Origin: Chryseobacterium mucoviscidosis
GTDB lineage: Bacteria; Bacteroidota; Bacteroidia; Flavobacteriales; Weeksellaceae
Assembly: GCF_002177115.1 (NCBI RefSeq)
Contig: NZ_MVAG01000088.1
Location: forward strand, 32,288 to 96,287
Direction of reading: 5' to 3'
Length of the DNA: 64,000 nt
The notes beneath the pieces were generated by a model, which ran no database searches, was not told where the DNA came from, and was given only the letters and a program-made list of their open reading frames with translations. Made by a program: the position numbers and the translations under genes. This document shows positions 52,810 to 62,700 of the stretch, one piece after another; within the stretch, counting starts at the first letter, position 1, and each line of letters opens with the position of its first letter.

Positions 52810-53616
52810 TTAATTATCTGACTCTTTTTGCTCTGATTTTTTAGCTTTTAATTCTTCATCATAACTGTGCAGAACATTGAAGTCCTCCGTCTGCTCAATC
52901 GCCGTCATGATTTTATGCAGAATCTGCTGTGCATTTTCTTTATCGTAATCTATATCAAGAGGCGCTTTAAATTCCATCGTTGGTTTTACGCCCGTAACTT
53001 TTACACGAAGTCCCTTTTTATCGAAAGCCCTTCTGAATCCGTTGATTTTAATAGGAATAACAATAGGACGTTGGTTTTTAACCAGTTTCGCCGTACCTCT
53101 TCTTCCCTGTGCAAATGCTGCCGTGGTTCCCTGAGGAAAAGTAGCTACCCAACCGTTATCCAAGGCTTTCATGATATTATCGACCTCGCTCATGTCTACC
53201 ATTCGGTTGACGTTTTTACCTTCTGCTCTCCACGTTCTTTTTACCGTTACTGCTCCTGCAATCTTAAAGATTTTAGGAAGAATCCCTTTATTCATGGTTT
53301 CTTCCGCAGCTACATAGTAAAAATCGATTTTAGGATTTAGAAGATAGATCGGGTTTTTAATGGTATTTAAATAGCCGTTGTTTACTGAGCAGAATGCATG
53401 ATACATCGCTGCCACATCTGCGAAATACGTCTGATGGTTGGATACAAACAGTACATTGGAGTCGGGAAGATCTACAAGATATTCCGTTCCGCTGATTTTC
53501 AGTTTATTAAAGCCGTTGAATCTTCTGTAAGATACCAGTCCTAAAATAAAAATAATTAATCTTTTTAAAAAATAAGGAGTTCCGAACGCGTCGGTGAAAA
53601 TGTTTTTCTTCGCCAT
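52810..53616 (-). CDS. plsC: 1-acyl-sn-glycerol-3-phosphate acyltransferase-like protein
   Basis: The product has 268 residues. The acyltransferase motifs are VLFVSNHQTYFADVAAMY (HxxxxD variant), AGAVTVKRTWRAEG and ATFPQGTTAAFAQGRRG (FPxGT). PlsC-type enzymes acylate lysophosphatidic acid at the inner membrane. The C-terminal Lys/Glu-rich tail is an add-on. The substrate could also be an ornithine lipid precursor, which flavobacteria make. Confidence 0.85.
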   Translation of the reverse strand: MAKKNIFTDAFGTPYFLKRLIIFILGLVSYRRFNGFNKLKISGTEYLVDLPDSNVLFVSNHQTYFADVAAMYHAFCSVNNGYLNTIKNPIYLLNPKIDFYYVAAEETMNKGILPKIFKIAGAVTVKRTWRAEGKNVNRMVDMSEVDNIMKALDNGWVATFPQGTTAAFAQGRRGTAKLVKNQRPIVIPIKINGFRRAFDKKGLRVKVTGVKPTMEFKAPLDIDYDKENAQQILHKIMTAIEQTEDFNVLHSYDEELKAKKSEQKESDN

Positions 53617-53643
53617 CTCTCAATTAAACACGGTATTGCAAAG

Positions 53644-54270
53644 TTACATTTTTTTCAGCAACTGGCTGAATTCACTCAGAATCATGGCGGTAGCGCCCCA
53701 GATAATATATCCGTTGAAATTAATAACAGGAACTTCATTTCCTGCCGTGCTCGGTAAAACCATCATTTCCGGCTCATCCGGAAGATTGAGAAAACAGGTG
53801 ATGGGAAATTCGATTACTTCCACTGCCTCGCTCTGCTGCAGAATAAATTCCGGATTCTTTTTCGTATACGAAATATAAGGATACACATAAAAGTTGCTGG
53901 GCGGAATATAGATCGGCGACATCTCACGGATCATCCGCACGTAATGTTTCTCGATGCCGATTTCCTCTGAAGTTTCCCGCACGGCAGTTTCTGCAAAATC
54001 CTCATCCGTTTCTTCGCGTTTTCCGCCCGGTAAAGAGATCTGTCCGCTGTGTCGGTCGTGCTCATTAATGGTTCTCTGGATTAAAGGGAAATGCCACTCA
54101 TCGTTTTTCAGGTACAAAACAATATTTACGGCAGCAAACTTTGGTTTTTTTTCCAAAACCTCTTCATACGTAAAAACAGGGCGGGAAGGAGGCGAGAAAA
54201 CACCGTGCGCGTGGATTCCCGGCAATTCCGCAGTTTTTATTTTCTTTAATAAATCTTTTCCAAAACTCAT
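53644..54270 (-). CDS. NUDIX hydrolase, CoA pyrophosphatase type
   Basis: From the ATG at 54268-54270 the product has 208 residues. The NUDIX box is GGKREETDEDFAETAVRETSEEIGI, and the family-specific upstream HDRHSGQISLPGG (LLTxRSxxLxxHxGQixFPGG pattern of CoA-type enzymes, modified) is present. It cleaves CoA or nucleotide sugars to phosphates. It is divergent from the repeat-rich spacer and begins the minus-strand block down to mpl. Confidence 0.9.
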   Translation of the reverse strand: MSFGKDLLKKIKTAELPGIHAHGVFSPPSRPVFTYEEVLEKKPKFAAVNIVLYLKNDEWHFPLIQRTINEHDRHSGQISLPGGKREETDEDFAETAVRETSEEIGIEKHYVRMIREMSPIYIPPSNFYVYPYISYTKKNPEFILQQSEAVEVIEFPITCFLNLPDEPEMMVLPSTAGNEVPVINFNGYIIWGATAMILSEFSQLLKKM

Positions 54271-54357
54271 TCTCAAATTTAATCATTTCTTTTGAAGAAA
54301 GGAAGAGCGGAGAATGTTAATTAATGGTAAAAGTGGAGGAGTGGCGGTTGGTTGTTT

Positions 54358-54448
54358 GTTGATGGTTGATGGTTGATGGTTGATGGTTGATGGTTGATGG
54401 TTGATGGTTGATGGTTGATGGTTGATGATTGATTATTGATGATTGATG
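54358..54448 (+). repeat. Heptamer tandem repeat (GTTGATG)10 plus degenerate units
   Basis: Ten perfect GTTGATG copies (54358-54427) are followed by ATTGATT, ATTGATG, ATTGATG. Same family as 27217 and, in reverse, 4070. A 7-bp unit would shift the frame if it expanded, but here no gene is crossed. Confidence 0.95.
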
Positions 54449-54470
54449 GGTGGGTGATGATGATTGTTGT

Positions 54471-54493
54471 GCGCTTCGGCTTCGCTCAGCGTA
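54471..54493. repeat. Single copy of the CGCTTCGGC...GCTCAGCG element
   Basis: GCGCTTCGGCTTCGCTCAGC matches the reverse complement of CGCTGAGCGGAGCCGAAGCG with one change. It lies after the heptamer array. Confidence 0.8.
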
Positions 54494-54626
54494 GTGCTTG
54501 GTTGATTTGTTTGAATGACTGAATTTATGAAATCTGTTTTTTTTGCTTGTTTTTGAAGGATGTTTTTTTATGAACGGGTTAAAATTACCACAGAAATGTC
54601 CATTTTCCACCATCATAAAAAATTCT

Positions 54627-54666
54627 GACCGGTTTTGACTGCTTTTGACCGGTTTTGACCGGTTTG
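54627..54666 (+). repeat. Decamer tandem repeat
   Basis: Four units: GACCGGTTTT, GACTGCTTTT, GACCGGTTTT, GACCGGTTTG. Function unknown. Confidence 0.8.
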
Positions 54667-54798
54667 AAAACCCATTTCTTCGGATCATGTTCGGGTCTTC
54701 TTCGGATCGGCTTCGGAAAAATGGGATTTTTTCCGAAGAAAGACCGAACAACAATCGAAGGATTTCGGGAGAATTTTGATTACCGTCTTTCTTTAATT

Positions 54799-54897
54799 GT
54801 ACGCTTCGGCTCCGCTCAGCGTACTTTAGTGCGATTCCATTTAAACAAATCATTGCAACCAAACCCATCACCGTACGCTGAGCGGAGCCGAAGCGTA
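54799..54897. repeat. Inverted pair of the 20-bp element
   Basis: GTACGCTTCGGCTCCGCTCA... (54799-54824) faces its complement at 54873-54897, with a 48-nt spacer. Arrangement is the same as at 44059-44141 but in the opposite order. Confidence 0.85.
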
Positions 54898-55000
54898 TAT
54901 TAAAACATACATTTTAAAAAATTTCACCATGATTTCCAACCTTTTTCAAAAAAATTGCATCCTTTAAAATAAAGCGACATGTTTTGTCGTTAATGGATTG

Positions 55001-55008
55001 TAATTTTG
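55001..55008 (+). promoter_or_regulatory. -7 box for the T9SS-cargo/RHS operon
   Basis: TAATTTTG lies 226 bases before the cargo ATG, preceded by a small CGACA...TGTCG palindrome (54974-54988). A TTG at 54998 is too close for -33, so the promoter is only a candidate. The long leader after it is AT rich. Confidence 0.4.
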
Positions 55009-55233
55009 CAGAAGATTAAAAAGGATGAGATTTTCTTTCTACCATTCTGAACAAAAATTAATAAAGACAAGCTGCTAAAAGCTCATAAAAAACTAAAAAA
55101 CCATGATTAAAACAAATAAATTTCGGACAGATTCTATTCAGAACAACTCTTTAAGAATGTGGATTTCCAGATTTTTCTAAGCATTCCCTTTCTTAATTTT
55201 CACCTTATAATAACTTTTAAAATTACACGACAC

Positions 55234-56892
55234 ATGAAAAAACTCGCCATGAGTATGCTCACCTTGTGCAGCATTCTGGGTGTTTCCGCCCAGGAAGTAG
55301 TCTGGCAGAAAGACATCCGGTCTTCTACGCAGGACTTTCTCTCACAGATCACCACGACCATCGATCAACAGTATTTAATTACCGGAAGCAGCATCCGTCC
55401 TGACAAAAATCAACCAGCATCTGACAACAAAAAGCAGAACAACGGTTACGATTTCCATTTGGTTAAACTCAACCAGCAGGGCGAAGAAGTCTGGAAAAAA
55501 TATTTCTCAGGGAAAAACCATGACTTTCTTTCGGCAACGGTTAACACTCAGGAAGGCGGATTTCTTCTGGCAGGTTCCAGTTATTCAGGAAAAGGGCTGG
55601 ATAAAAAAGACGACTCCAAAGGAGGCAGTGATTTCTGGCTGATCAGAATCAACGAATTTGGCGATGAATTATGGCAGAAAACCATAGGCGGAACTTCGGA
55701 TGAAGAAGCACGAGCCGTGATTCAGACCACTGATATGGGGTTCTTTGTTGCAGGAAATACAACCCTTCCCTTCGACTCCGCTCAGGGTAAACAAGCTCAG
55801 GATCCGAAAATGAAGGGCTACGGTTCCAAAGATGTTTTGGTGGTACGACTGGATAAAAACGGAAAAGAATTATCCCAATTGATTTTAGGCGGAAAAGGAT
55901 TGGATGAAGTGGAAAAGATGATTCCCACTAAGGATGGAGGTGCTTTATTGGGAGTGTATTCCAGAAGCGCAGCTTTGGCAGGAAGCGGGAAGACGGAGGC
56001 AGGAAGTAATAAAACCATCAACTATCAACCAAAAACAAGCAACAATTTTGGCGAAGGCGATTACTGGATCGTTAAGCTTTCGAAAGACGGAAAAGTAGAA
56101 TGGGAAAAGAATTTCGGAGGAAAAGGCGACGATCATGTAAGAACACTGGCACTGACTTCAACAGGCTATCTGATCGGAGGGGAATCCAGATCGGAAAGAT
56201 CGGGAAACAAATCAGTTGATATTGAAGAGGGAACCGATCTTTGGCTAATCTCCATTGATGAAAGAGGCGAAGAAATCTGGCAGAAATCCTACAGCTTTAA
56301 AAACCGGGATGTTCTGATGGGAATGAGCGTCATTGCCGGGAAGCAGGAAGATGGAAGTGGGAAGTCCAAAGGGATTCTTTTAGGCGGTTACACACAGGCG
56401 GAAGGCAGGATTGAAAATGATGACGAGACTTTCTGGATGCTGTATCTCGACCAGAACGGAAACGAGCAGTGGAGAAAGCACGTGAAAGGAGAATCCCGAA
56501 AAAAAGAAGAGAGATTATCTGATATTAAGCTGAACCGTGACGGATCGATTATACTCGCAGGAACCAGCGCAGAAGAACTGGGAAAAGAAAACTGGAAGAT
56601 CGTGAAGCTTGGTGACAGACAGGTTGACCAACTGATCGAAAAACAGGATATCAGGATCTACCCGAACCCGGTAACGGATTATGTGTATGTGGAGCTTGGG
56701 TTTGAGGGCTTGAGAGAAGGAACGTTTGAGGCTGAAATTGCGGTGTACGATATGGGCGGAAGAAAGCTTGAAACGGTGAAAACAAAAAATAAGATCACCA
56801 AAATCAATACCCAGCCTCTGATTCAGGGGGCGTATCTGGTAGTAGTGAAGACCAATGACAAAACGGCGAACGCCAAATTGATTAAAAAATAA
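55234..56892 (+). CDS. T9SS cargo protein with repeated propeller-like blades and type A sorting domain
   Basis: From the ATG at 55234 (MKKLAMSMLTLCSILGVSAQ, signal peptide) the product has 552 residues. Four or more repeats of the type GSDFWLIRINEFGDELWQKTIGG / EGDYWIVKLSKDGKVEWEKNFGG / GTDLWLISIDERGEEIWQKSYSF run through it, suggesting a beta-propeller. Residues ~475-552 (IRIYPNPVTDYVYVELGFEG...LIKK) are a type A T9SS sorting domain. Linkers at residues ~179, ~249 and ~368 are encoded by genomic repeat sequences. It is 3 bases upstream of the next gene and is probably the first gene of the RHS operon. Confidence 0.9.
   Translation: MKKLAMSMLTLCSILGVSAQEVVWQKDIRSSTQDFLSQITTTIDQQYLITGSSIRPDKNQPASDNKKQNNGYDFHLVKLNQQGEEVWKKYFSGKNHDFLSATVNTQEGGFLLAGSSYSGKGLDKKDDSKGGSDFWLIRINEFGDELWQKTIGGTSDEEARAVIQTTDMGFFVAGNTTLPFDSAQGKQAQDPKMKGYGSKDVLVVRLDKNGKELSQLILGGKGLDEVEKMIPTKDGGALLGVYSRSAALAGSGKTEAGSNKTINYQPKTSNNFGEGDYWIVKLSKDGKVEWEKNFGGKGDDHVRTLALTSTGYLIGGESRSERSGNKSVDIEEGTDLWLISIDERGEEIWQKSYSFKNRDVLMGMSVIAGKQEDGSGKSKGILLGGYTQAEGRIENDDETFWMLYLDQNGNEQWRKHVKGESRKKEERLSDIKLNRDGSIILAGTSAEELGKENWKIVKLGDRQVDQLIEKQDIRIYPNPVTDYVYVELGFEGLREGTFEAEIAVYDMGGRKLETVKTKNKITKINTQPLIQGAYLVVVKTNDKTANAKLIKK
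55768..55787 (+). repeat. In-frame 20-bp repeat unit inside the T9SS cargo gene
   Basis: CCCTTCGACTCCGCTCAGGG encodes PFDSAQG and resembles the genomic TTCGACTCCGCTCAG-type palindromes. It is phase-compatible with the reading frame. Confidence 0.7.
55978..56030 (+). repeat. In-frame GGAAG-rich and heptamer-like repeat inside the T9SS cargo gene
   Basis: The region reads as GCAGGAAGCGGGAAGACGG... (GGAAG family) followed by ATCAACTATCAACC (heptamer family). It encodes a linker AGSGKTEAGSNK...NYQPK between blades. Confidence 0.65.
56336..56370 (+). repeat. Second in-frame GGAAG-rich insertion in the T9SS cargo gene
   Basis: GGGAAGCAGGAAGATGGAAG and the following bases encode AGKQEDGSGKSKG in another linker. 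The vocabulary matches the inverted repeat at 26218. Confidence 0.6.
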
Positions 56893-56895
56893 AAA

Positions 56896-59667
56896 ATGAA
56901 GAAAATATTTTTATTAGCATTATATCTTTTAAGCTGTAGCCTATATTTAGGTCAACAGGAAAGTCAAAATATTGGAGTGACTCAACCAACTCCAACGGCT
57001 GCTTCTTTAACAGCATATAAAAATATCCCGGTCTCAATTCAGACCGGAGTTCCAAATATATCTTATCCATTAATTAACTTATCTACTAACAGTAAAAAAG
57101 TTGAAATAAATCTTGGATTAAACTATCATACTGCTAACGTTTCCGAGGATAAATGGGCAAGTAATGTTGGTAAAGGCTGGTCTTTATTAGGAACAGGAGT
57201 CATTTCAAGAGAAATAATAGATGATTTTGATGAGTCATTTGATGATGCTACTTTCCATAAATATCAAAAAAATTATTTTGATGATATTTACAATTTTAGC
57301 ATTCCTGGAGAGACTGGAAAATTTAGGATTATAAGAGATACAATTAATAATACATTTCAAATCACAAAATTAAGTAATTATACAGCTAAGGTAGAATATA
57401 TTAGAAATAGTAATACTGCAACACTAATAATAGATTCTTTTATCGTAACTAGTGATACTGGTATAAAATATAAGTTCGAAAACTATGATTTGGATATAAT
57501 GACGGTTTGGAGGTGGAATCATCCATTGACAGGCCCAAAATACTCCGAAGGAAAATATAGAAGCGCTTTTTACCTGACATCTATTTATGATGAAAATGAT
57601 AATGAATTAGCAAGATATACTTATATAAAGGATTTGAAGTATCCTCCAGGCGTAGATCAGGTTACGGAAACAGAAACCAATAAGCTGGTGAGTATCGAAG
57701 TAAAAGATCAGGGAATTATAGAAATTAATACATCTAAGGAAGATGTTGCTAATACAAAAAACGACAATTTCCGGATCAATGATATAATTTTAAAAACCTT
57801 TGATAATCGTTTTATTAAAAAATACCATTTTAATTATTCTTATACACTACCATTAACCAGAAATTTAGATTCGTTTCAACAGGTTGATATTAATGGAGAT
57901 ATAATTGAAAAGTATAGTTTTTACTATACGGGAATACAAAATGGATTTGAGTCTGAAGACGAAATATCTGCAACTGTTTTAAGAAGAATTCAATTACCAA
58001 CAGGAGGTATAATAGAATATGATTTCGATTTAATTCCTTACTCATTTATAACTGAATACATTCAACATCCAGCACCTACAACACCTTACGGAAGTATTTC
58101 TTTTAGTAACATCAATTCAAATACGAAAAAATATTTTTTCACGGTAAATACTACAAGTGATATTACAATAGATGCAAATATTGCAAATCTATCTGATCAT
58201 ACTTGGGCATTACAATTTTATAGAAAAGTTGGCAGCTCTTTTCAACTCTCTCCTTATTCAATTGGAACACCTGTTGATCCCGACCCGGGATATCCTTTAC
58301 AGCAAATTAGAACATTTGAGCCCGGAGAATATTATGTTGAATTATTTACTAATGATATGTTCGTTAATTTATCATCTGATGTTACATTTGAAGCAGCGAT
58401 CAGAACGGGAGATCCATTTACAACAAATGTTCTAAAAATGGCTAAAGGACTTCCAAGAATAAAAAAGATAAAATCTTTAAATGTAGATTATAATAACACA
58501 TATAATGCAATGCCATCCGGAATTGAGGAATATGAATATAGTATGTTCGATAATCCTGCTACGTCTAGTGGTGAAATTATAGAAGGAGGTTCTAAAGATG
58601 GACTTATAATGTATAATCCTGTAATTATTTACAAAAATGTTAAAGTTTCAAACGGGAACAATAATGGCTATACTAAATATTATTTTAAAGCTCCAAGCAA
58701 TTATCCTTTCAATCAAGGTTTTTGGCCAAATTATAATCTTACAAGAGAAGGTCTTATCAATAAAAAAGAAATATATAATTCTCTAAATCAGAAACTATCC
58801 GAAGATCTTTTTGATTATACTTTTGAGGAATTTGGACCACAATATTTAGTAGCCCCAAGCAATGTCTCCGCAAATTTTCTTATCAAAACGACTTGGTTAA
58901 AAAATGAAAAGGTAACATCAAAAAGTTTTTTTGACTCCGGAGTGTTGGAAACACAAAGAGAAATTATAAGAAATACCAATAATTTTAAAACAAGTTTGGA
59001 AAGAAGTACATCTTTTGATGGATCTATTCAGGAAACAAGTTATCAATATCCATTTGATAAAAATAATCAAAAACTTCTTAATGCTAATATTACAGGGATT
59101 CCTTTGGAAACAACATTGGTTGTAAAGAAAAATTCTTCGGATGTAAGCAAATTGATTTCAAGATCTGAAACTAAATTTGATAATGTTTCTCATTTCTTCC
59201 CAACCTCAACAGTTTCTTATGATTCTCAAAACAATATATCTTCAGAAGCGGTATTCAATCAGTATGATGCTAAAGGTAATTTAGAGCAGTATACCACTAA
59301 AGATGGAATTCCTGTTTCTGTAGTCTGGGGATACAACAAAACACTGCCGATAGCTAAAATTGAAGGAGCAACTTACAGCCAGATTTCATCATATACATCA
59401 GATATTATTACAAAATCAAATGCAGATGTTGATGTTTCCAGTGAAAAACTCTTACAGGATGCTTTAGATATCTTTAGAAATAATGCAGCATTCTCAAGCT
59501 ATCAAATTACAACGTATGTTTATGACCCTTTGATTGGAATGAAAAGTTCTACACCTCCTTCAGGAATAAGAGAAATTTACAAATACGATAAAGCCAATAG
59601 ATTAGAACAGATCATTGATGAGAATGGAAAAGTGCTGAAAAAATACCAATATAACTACAAACAATAA
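56896..59667 (+). CDS. Exported SpvB/RHS-like shell protein (N-half)
   Basis: The product has 923 residues with a signal peptide (MKKIFLLALYLLSCSLYLGQ). VPVSIQTGVPNISYPLINL-type and NVGKGWSLLGTGVISREI are SpvB/RHS N-domain landmarks, found before the YD-repeat part of Tc-toxin B-like proteins. Near the end, GAPYNKTLPIAKIEGATY-like and SGIREIYKYDKANRLEQIIDENGKVLKKYQYNYKQ are YD-repeats. It stops there, with no core or toxin tip. It lies 3 bases after the T9SS cargo gene and 77 bases before the RHS-core gene. It may pair with the latter to form one shell. Confidence 0.82.
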   Translation: MKKIFLLALYLLSCSLYLGQQESQNIGVTQPTPTAASLTAYKNIPVSIQTGVPNISYPLINLSTNSKKVEINLGLNYHTANVSEDKWASNVGKGWSLLGTGVISREIIDDFDESFDDATFHKYQKNYFDDIYNFSIPGETGKFRIIRDTINNTFQITKLSNYTAKVEYIRNSNTATLIIDSFIVTSDTGIKYKFENYDLDIMTVWRWNHPLTGPKYSEGKYRSAFYLTSIYDENDNELARYTYIKDLKYPPGVDQVTETETNKLVSIEVKDQGIIEINTSKEDVANTKNDNFRINDIILKTFDNRFIKKYHFNYSYTLPLTRNLDSFQQVDINGDIIEKYSFYYTGIQNGFESEDEISATVLRRIQLPTGGIIEYDFDLIPYSFITEYIQHPAPTTPYGSISFSNINSNTKKYFFTVNTTSDITIDANIANLSDHTWALQFYRKVGSSFQLSPYSIGTPVDPDPGYPLQQIRTFEPGEYYVELFTNDMFVNLSSDVTFEAAIRTGDPFTTNVLKMAKGLPRIKKIKSLNVDYNNTYNAMPSGIEEYEYSMFDNPATSSGEIIEGGSKDGLIMYNPVIIYKNVKVSNGNNNGYTKYYFKAPSNYPFNQGFWPNYNLTREGLINKKEIYNSLNQKLSEDLFDYTFEEFGPQYLVAPSNVSANFLIKTTWLKNEKVTSKSFFDSGVLETQREIIRNTNNFKTSLERSTSFDGSIQETSYQYPFDKNNQKLLNANITGIPLETTLVVKKNSSDVSKLISRSETKFDNVSHFFPTSTVSYDSQNNISSEAVFNQYDAKGNLEQYTTKDGIPVSVVWGYNKTLPIAKIEGATYSQISSYTSDIITKSNADVDVSSEKLLQDALDIFRNNAAFSSYQITTYVYDPLIGMKSSTPPSGIREIYKYDKANRLEQIIDENGKVLKKYQYNYKQ

Positions 59668-59744
59668 TTTATGAGTAATAAGTACTCGGAAATAAATATT
59701 CATTTGCCGATCTCTTATACTTTATAACTTAATTTTTATCAACT

Positions 59745-62700
59745 ATGAAAAAAATATTTTTAAGCAATATATTCTTGTTTGTAATGGTATTAGTCCATGC
59801 TCAGACAAGCACAGAAAACTATATACAAAGTACAACCTGCTTAGATGCAGATTGTGTAAAAAAGACGGTAACTGTACAGTATTTTGATCTTTTAGGGAGA
59901 CCAAAACAAATAGTTAATGTAAAGGCTACACCATCAGAAAAAGATTTGGTTACCCCGATTGTATATGATGATTTAGGAAGGCAAACAAGAACTTATCTTC
60001 CTGTACCTCAAAACTCCACAGCCAATGGAGCTGTTTATTCGCAAACATCAGATATGGCGGCATATCCGGTTCAGGATATTACAAATTTTTATGCTGGTGA
60101 AAAAGTATATACAGAAAAATCATTTGAGAAATCGCCATTAGAAAGGGTTTTACAACAAAAACAGGTCGGAAATAGCTGGGATACAAAACCTGTTACTTTT
60201 GGATATGATGTAAACAATTCATCAGATCATGTAAAAAGATATGATGTTACAACCACTTGGAATCCTACCGATAAACTTTATAATAATCAGCTACACCCTG
60301 AAACCGAATACGGAACGGGCAAGCTTATCAAGAACACCGTTACCGATGAAGATGGAAACAAGGTTATAGAGTTTAAAGACGGTTCCGGGCAGACAATCCT
60401 TCTAAGAAAAGTAATAGATGACAATCACGGTGCAGATACCTATTACGTTTACAACGAATATAAACAATTGGTATACGTTATTCCTCCTTTGGCTTCAGCT
60501 TCAATTTTAAACGGGACTGTTTTAGACAATTTATGTTACCAATACAAGTATGACAGTAAAAGCAGACTGGCAGAGAAAAAACTTCCCGGGAAAGATTGGG
60601 ATTTTATGGTGTATGATAAACAGGATAGGCTTGTGTTGTCTCAAGATGGTCTCTTAAGAACCATCAATAATAATTTCGCTGCTAAAGGGTGGTTATTTTC
60701 TAAATACGATGAATTTGGAAGAATTGTCTATTCAGGGTTCTTTGCCAACACCTCATCCAGAATTGCCATGCAGACTGCAATCAATAACATGGTTGCCAAT
60801 TCCGGAAATAATGAGAAAAGGGATAATGCCAATCCTATTGTGCAGAATGGCGAAAATATTTATTATTCTAAAAATGCTTTTCCTACAGGAAGCATGACCA
60901 TTCTTACCGTTAATTATTATGACACTTATCCATCTCTCCCTACCGGAGCAGAGATTCCAAATTCCATCATCAATCAGGAAGTACTAAAGCAACCGGGACA
61001 AAATATAACACCTAAAAGCACAAGAACTCTACCTTTGGCATCATATATCAAAAATATAGATGATAATAACTGGACAAAGAATTTTAGTTATTATGATGAA
61101 AAAGGAAGAGTGATCGGTACTTATTCTATCAACCATTTAGGAGGATATACCAGAACGGAATCTGAACTGGATTTTACCGGAATGGTGAAAAACAGCAATA
61201 TCTATCATCTAAGAAAACAAGGCGAAGCAGGAATTGCTATAAAAGAAAGATTTATTTATGATTCCCAAAACAGATTGCGACAGCATTATCATCGGGTAGA
61301 TAATAAGCCGGAAGAGCTTTTGGCAGAAAATTTTTACGATGAATTATCCCAACTGAAAAATAAAAAAGTTGGAAACAATCTGCAGAGTATAGATTATTCT
61401 TATAACATTCGTGGCTGGATGACGGGAATCAATAAAGATCAGATGGCGATGCCTGATCTTGGAGGAAAACTCTTTTCGTATAAAATAAAATACAACGAAA
61501 AAGAGGGAATCGATAATCCGGATTCTGTATTGTTTCCAGGCAAAAATGTTGTTCCGAGATATAACGGAAATATCGCCGAAATAGACTGGAGAACAAAAGA
61601 AGAAAATGCTTCTTTAACTCCCAAAAGATATGGTTATGCTTATGATAAATTAAATAGGTTAACGGCAGGTTACTACCAAAATCCTGATAATCCAAATAAT
61701 AAAGAAAATACAGAATCTTTATTGTATGATCTGAACGGAAACATCACCAATTTATACAGAACTTCTATTCCTGAATTTGGAAATACTACGGCAACGGTTA
61801 TTGATAAACTTGAATATATCTATGATGGAAAAAATCAGGTTTCAAAAATTAATGATATTTCCCAAAACCCTTCAGGATACGAAGGCGGTGGAAATACCAT
61901 TACGTACGACATCAATGGGAATATGAAAAGCATGGTGGATAAAAACATCAAAGCCATTACCTATAACTTTTTGAATCTTCCTAAAAAAATTGAATACGGA
62001 GGTGGAACAATCAGTATAGATTATCTTTATAATGCAGCGGGAACCAAGCTTCAGAAAAAATATCCAAGAACGGAATGTGGTATTATGAATTGTACTACTT
62101 TTATGGATGTTACAGATTATCTGGACGGATTCCAGTACTTATCTAGCATTAGTTCAGGAAATGGCGGCGGTGGCGACCCTGTAGAAATGTTGAGTTTCTC
62201 TGAGAAATCTTCAAGAGCCATGGAAATGCAGGCTTTTTCGAGGGAATCTAAGACTGTTCCACAAGCCATTAAAACTCAGGATCTACAGTTTTTTACAACA
62301 TCGGAAGGTTTTTACGATTACACAAAAGATCAGTATATTTACCAATATTTAGATCATCTAGGAAATGTAAGGGTTTCTTACGGAAGAAACAGCGCAGGAG
62401 TTCTTGAGATTACAGATAAAAATGATTATTACCCTTTTGGGATGAATCATTTTGGAACGGGTAGTGCAATGTTCGGACAGGGAACTTACAAAAACCATAA
62501 ATACAATGGTAAAGAGCTTCAGGAAACAGGCATGTATGATTACGGCGCAAGGATGTATATGGCAGATATTGGAAGATGGGGTGTCATGGATGCAATGTCT
62601 GAAAAATCAAGAAGATGGAGTCCTTATCATTATGCTTATAATAATCCTATCCGTTTTATAGATCCTGATGGTAACTTTGCGGTTACTTATTCTGGTGAAG

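Larger units (their letters stand above)
54271..55233. other. 963-bp repeat-packed intergenic region
   Basis: Between the NUDIX gene and the T9SS cargo gene there is no gene I can support. It holds the heptamer array (54358), one CGCTGAGCG-type copy (54471), a decamer array (54627), an inverted pair of that element (54799/54873), a promoter box (55001) and about 220 bases of AT-rich leader. The frame at 54317-54871 (-) has a repetitive translation made of repeat products and is rejected. Confidence 0.8.

Noticed and set aside
54358..54448. CRISPR-like array
   Set aside because: Units are 7 bp with no spacers; it is a simple tandem repeat.
54317..54871. 184-residue minus-strand ORF in the repeat spacer
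   Set aside because: Its translation is mostly products of the repeat elements (YAERSRS, INHQPST units); no protein-like composition, and the DNA is explained by repeats.
59668..59744. Possible frameshift joining the two RHS-type genes
   Set aside because: The second gene begins with a good signal peptide and the gap contains stop codons, so two separate genes are more likely than one broken gene.
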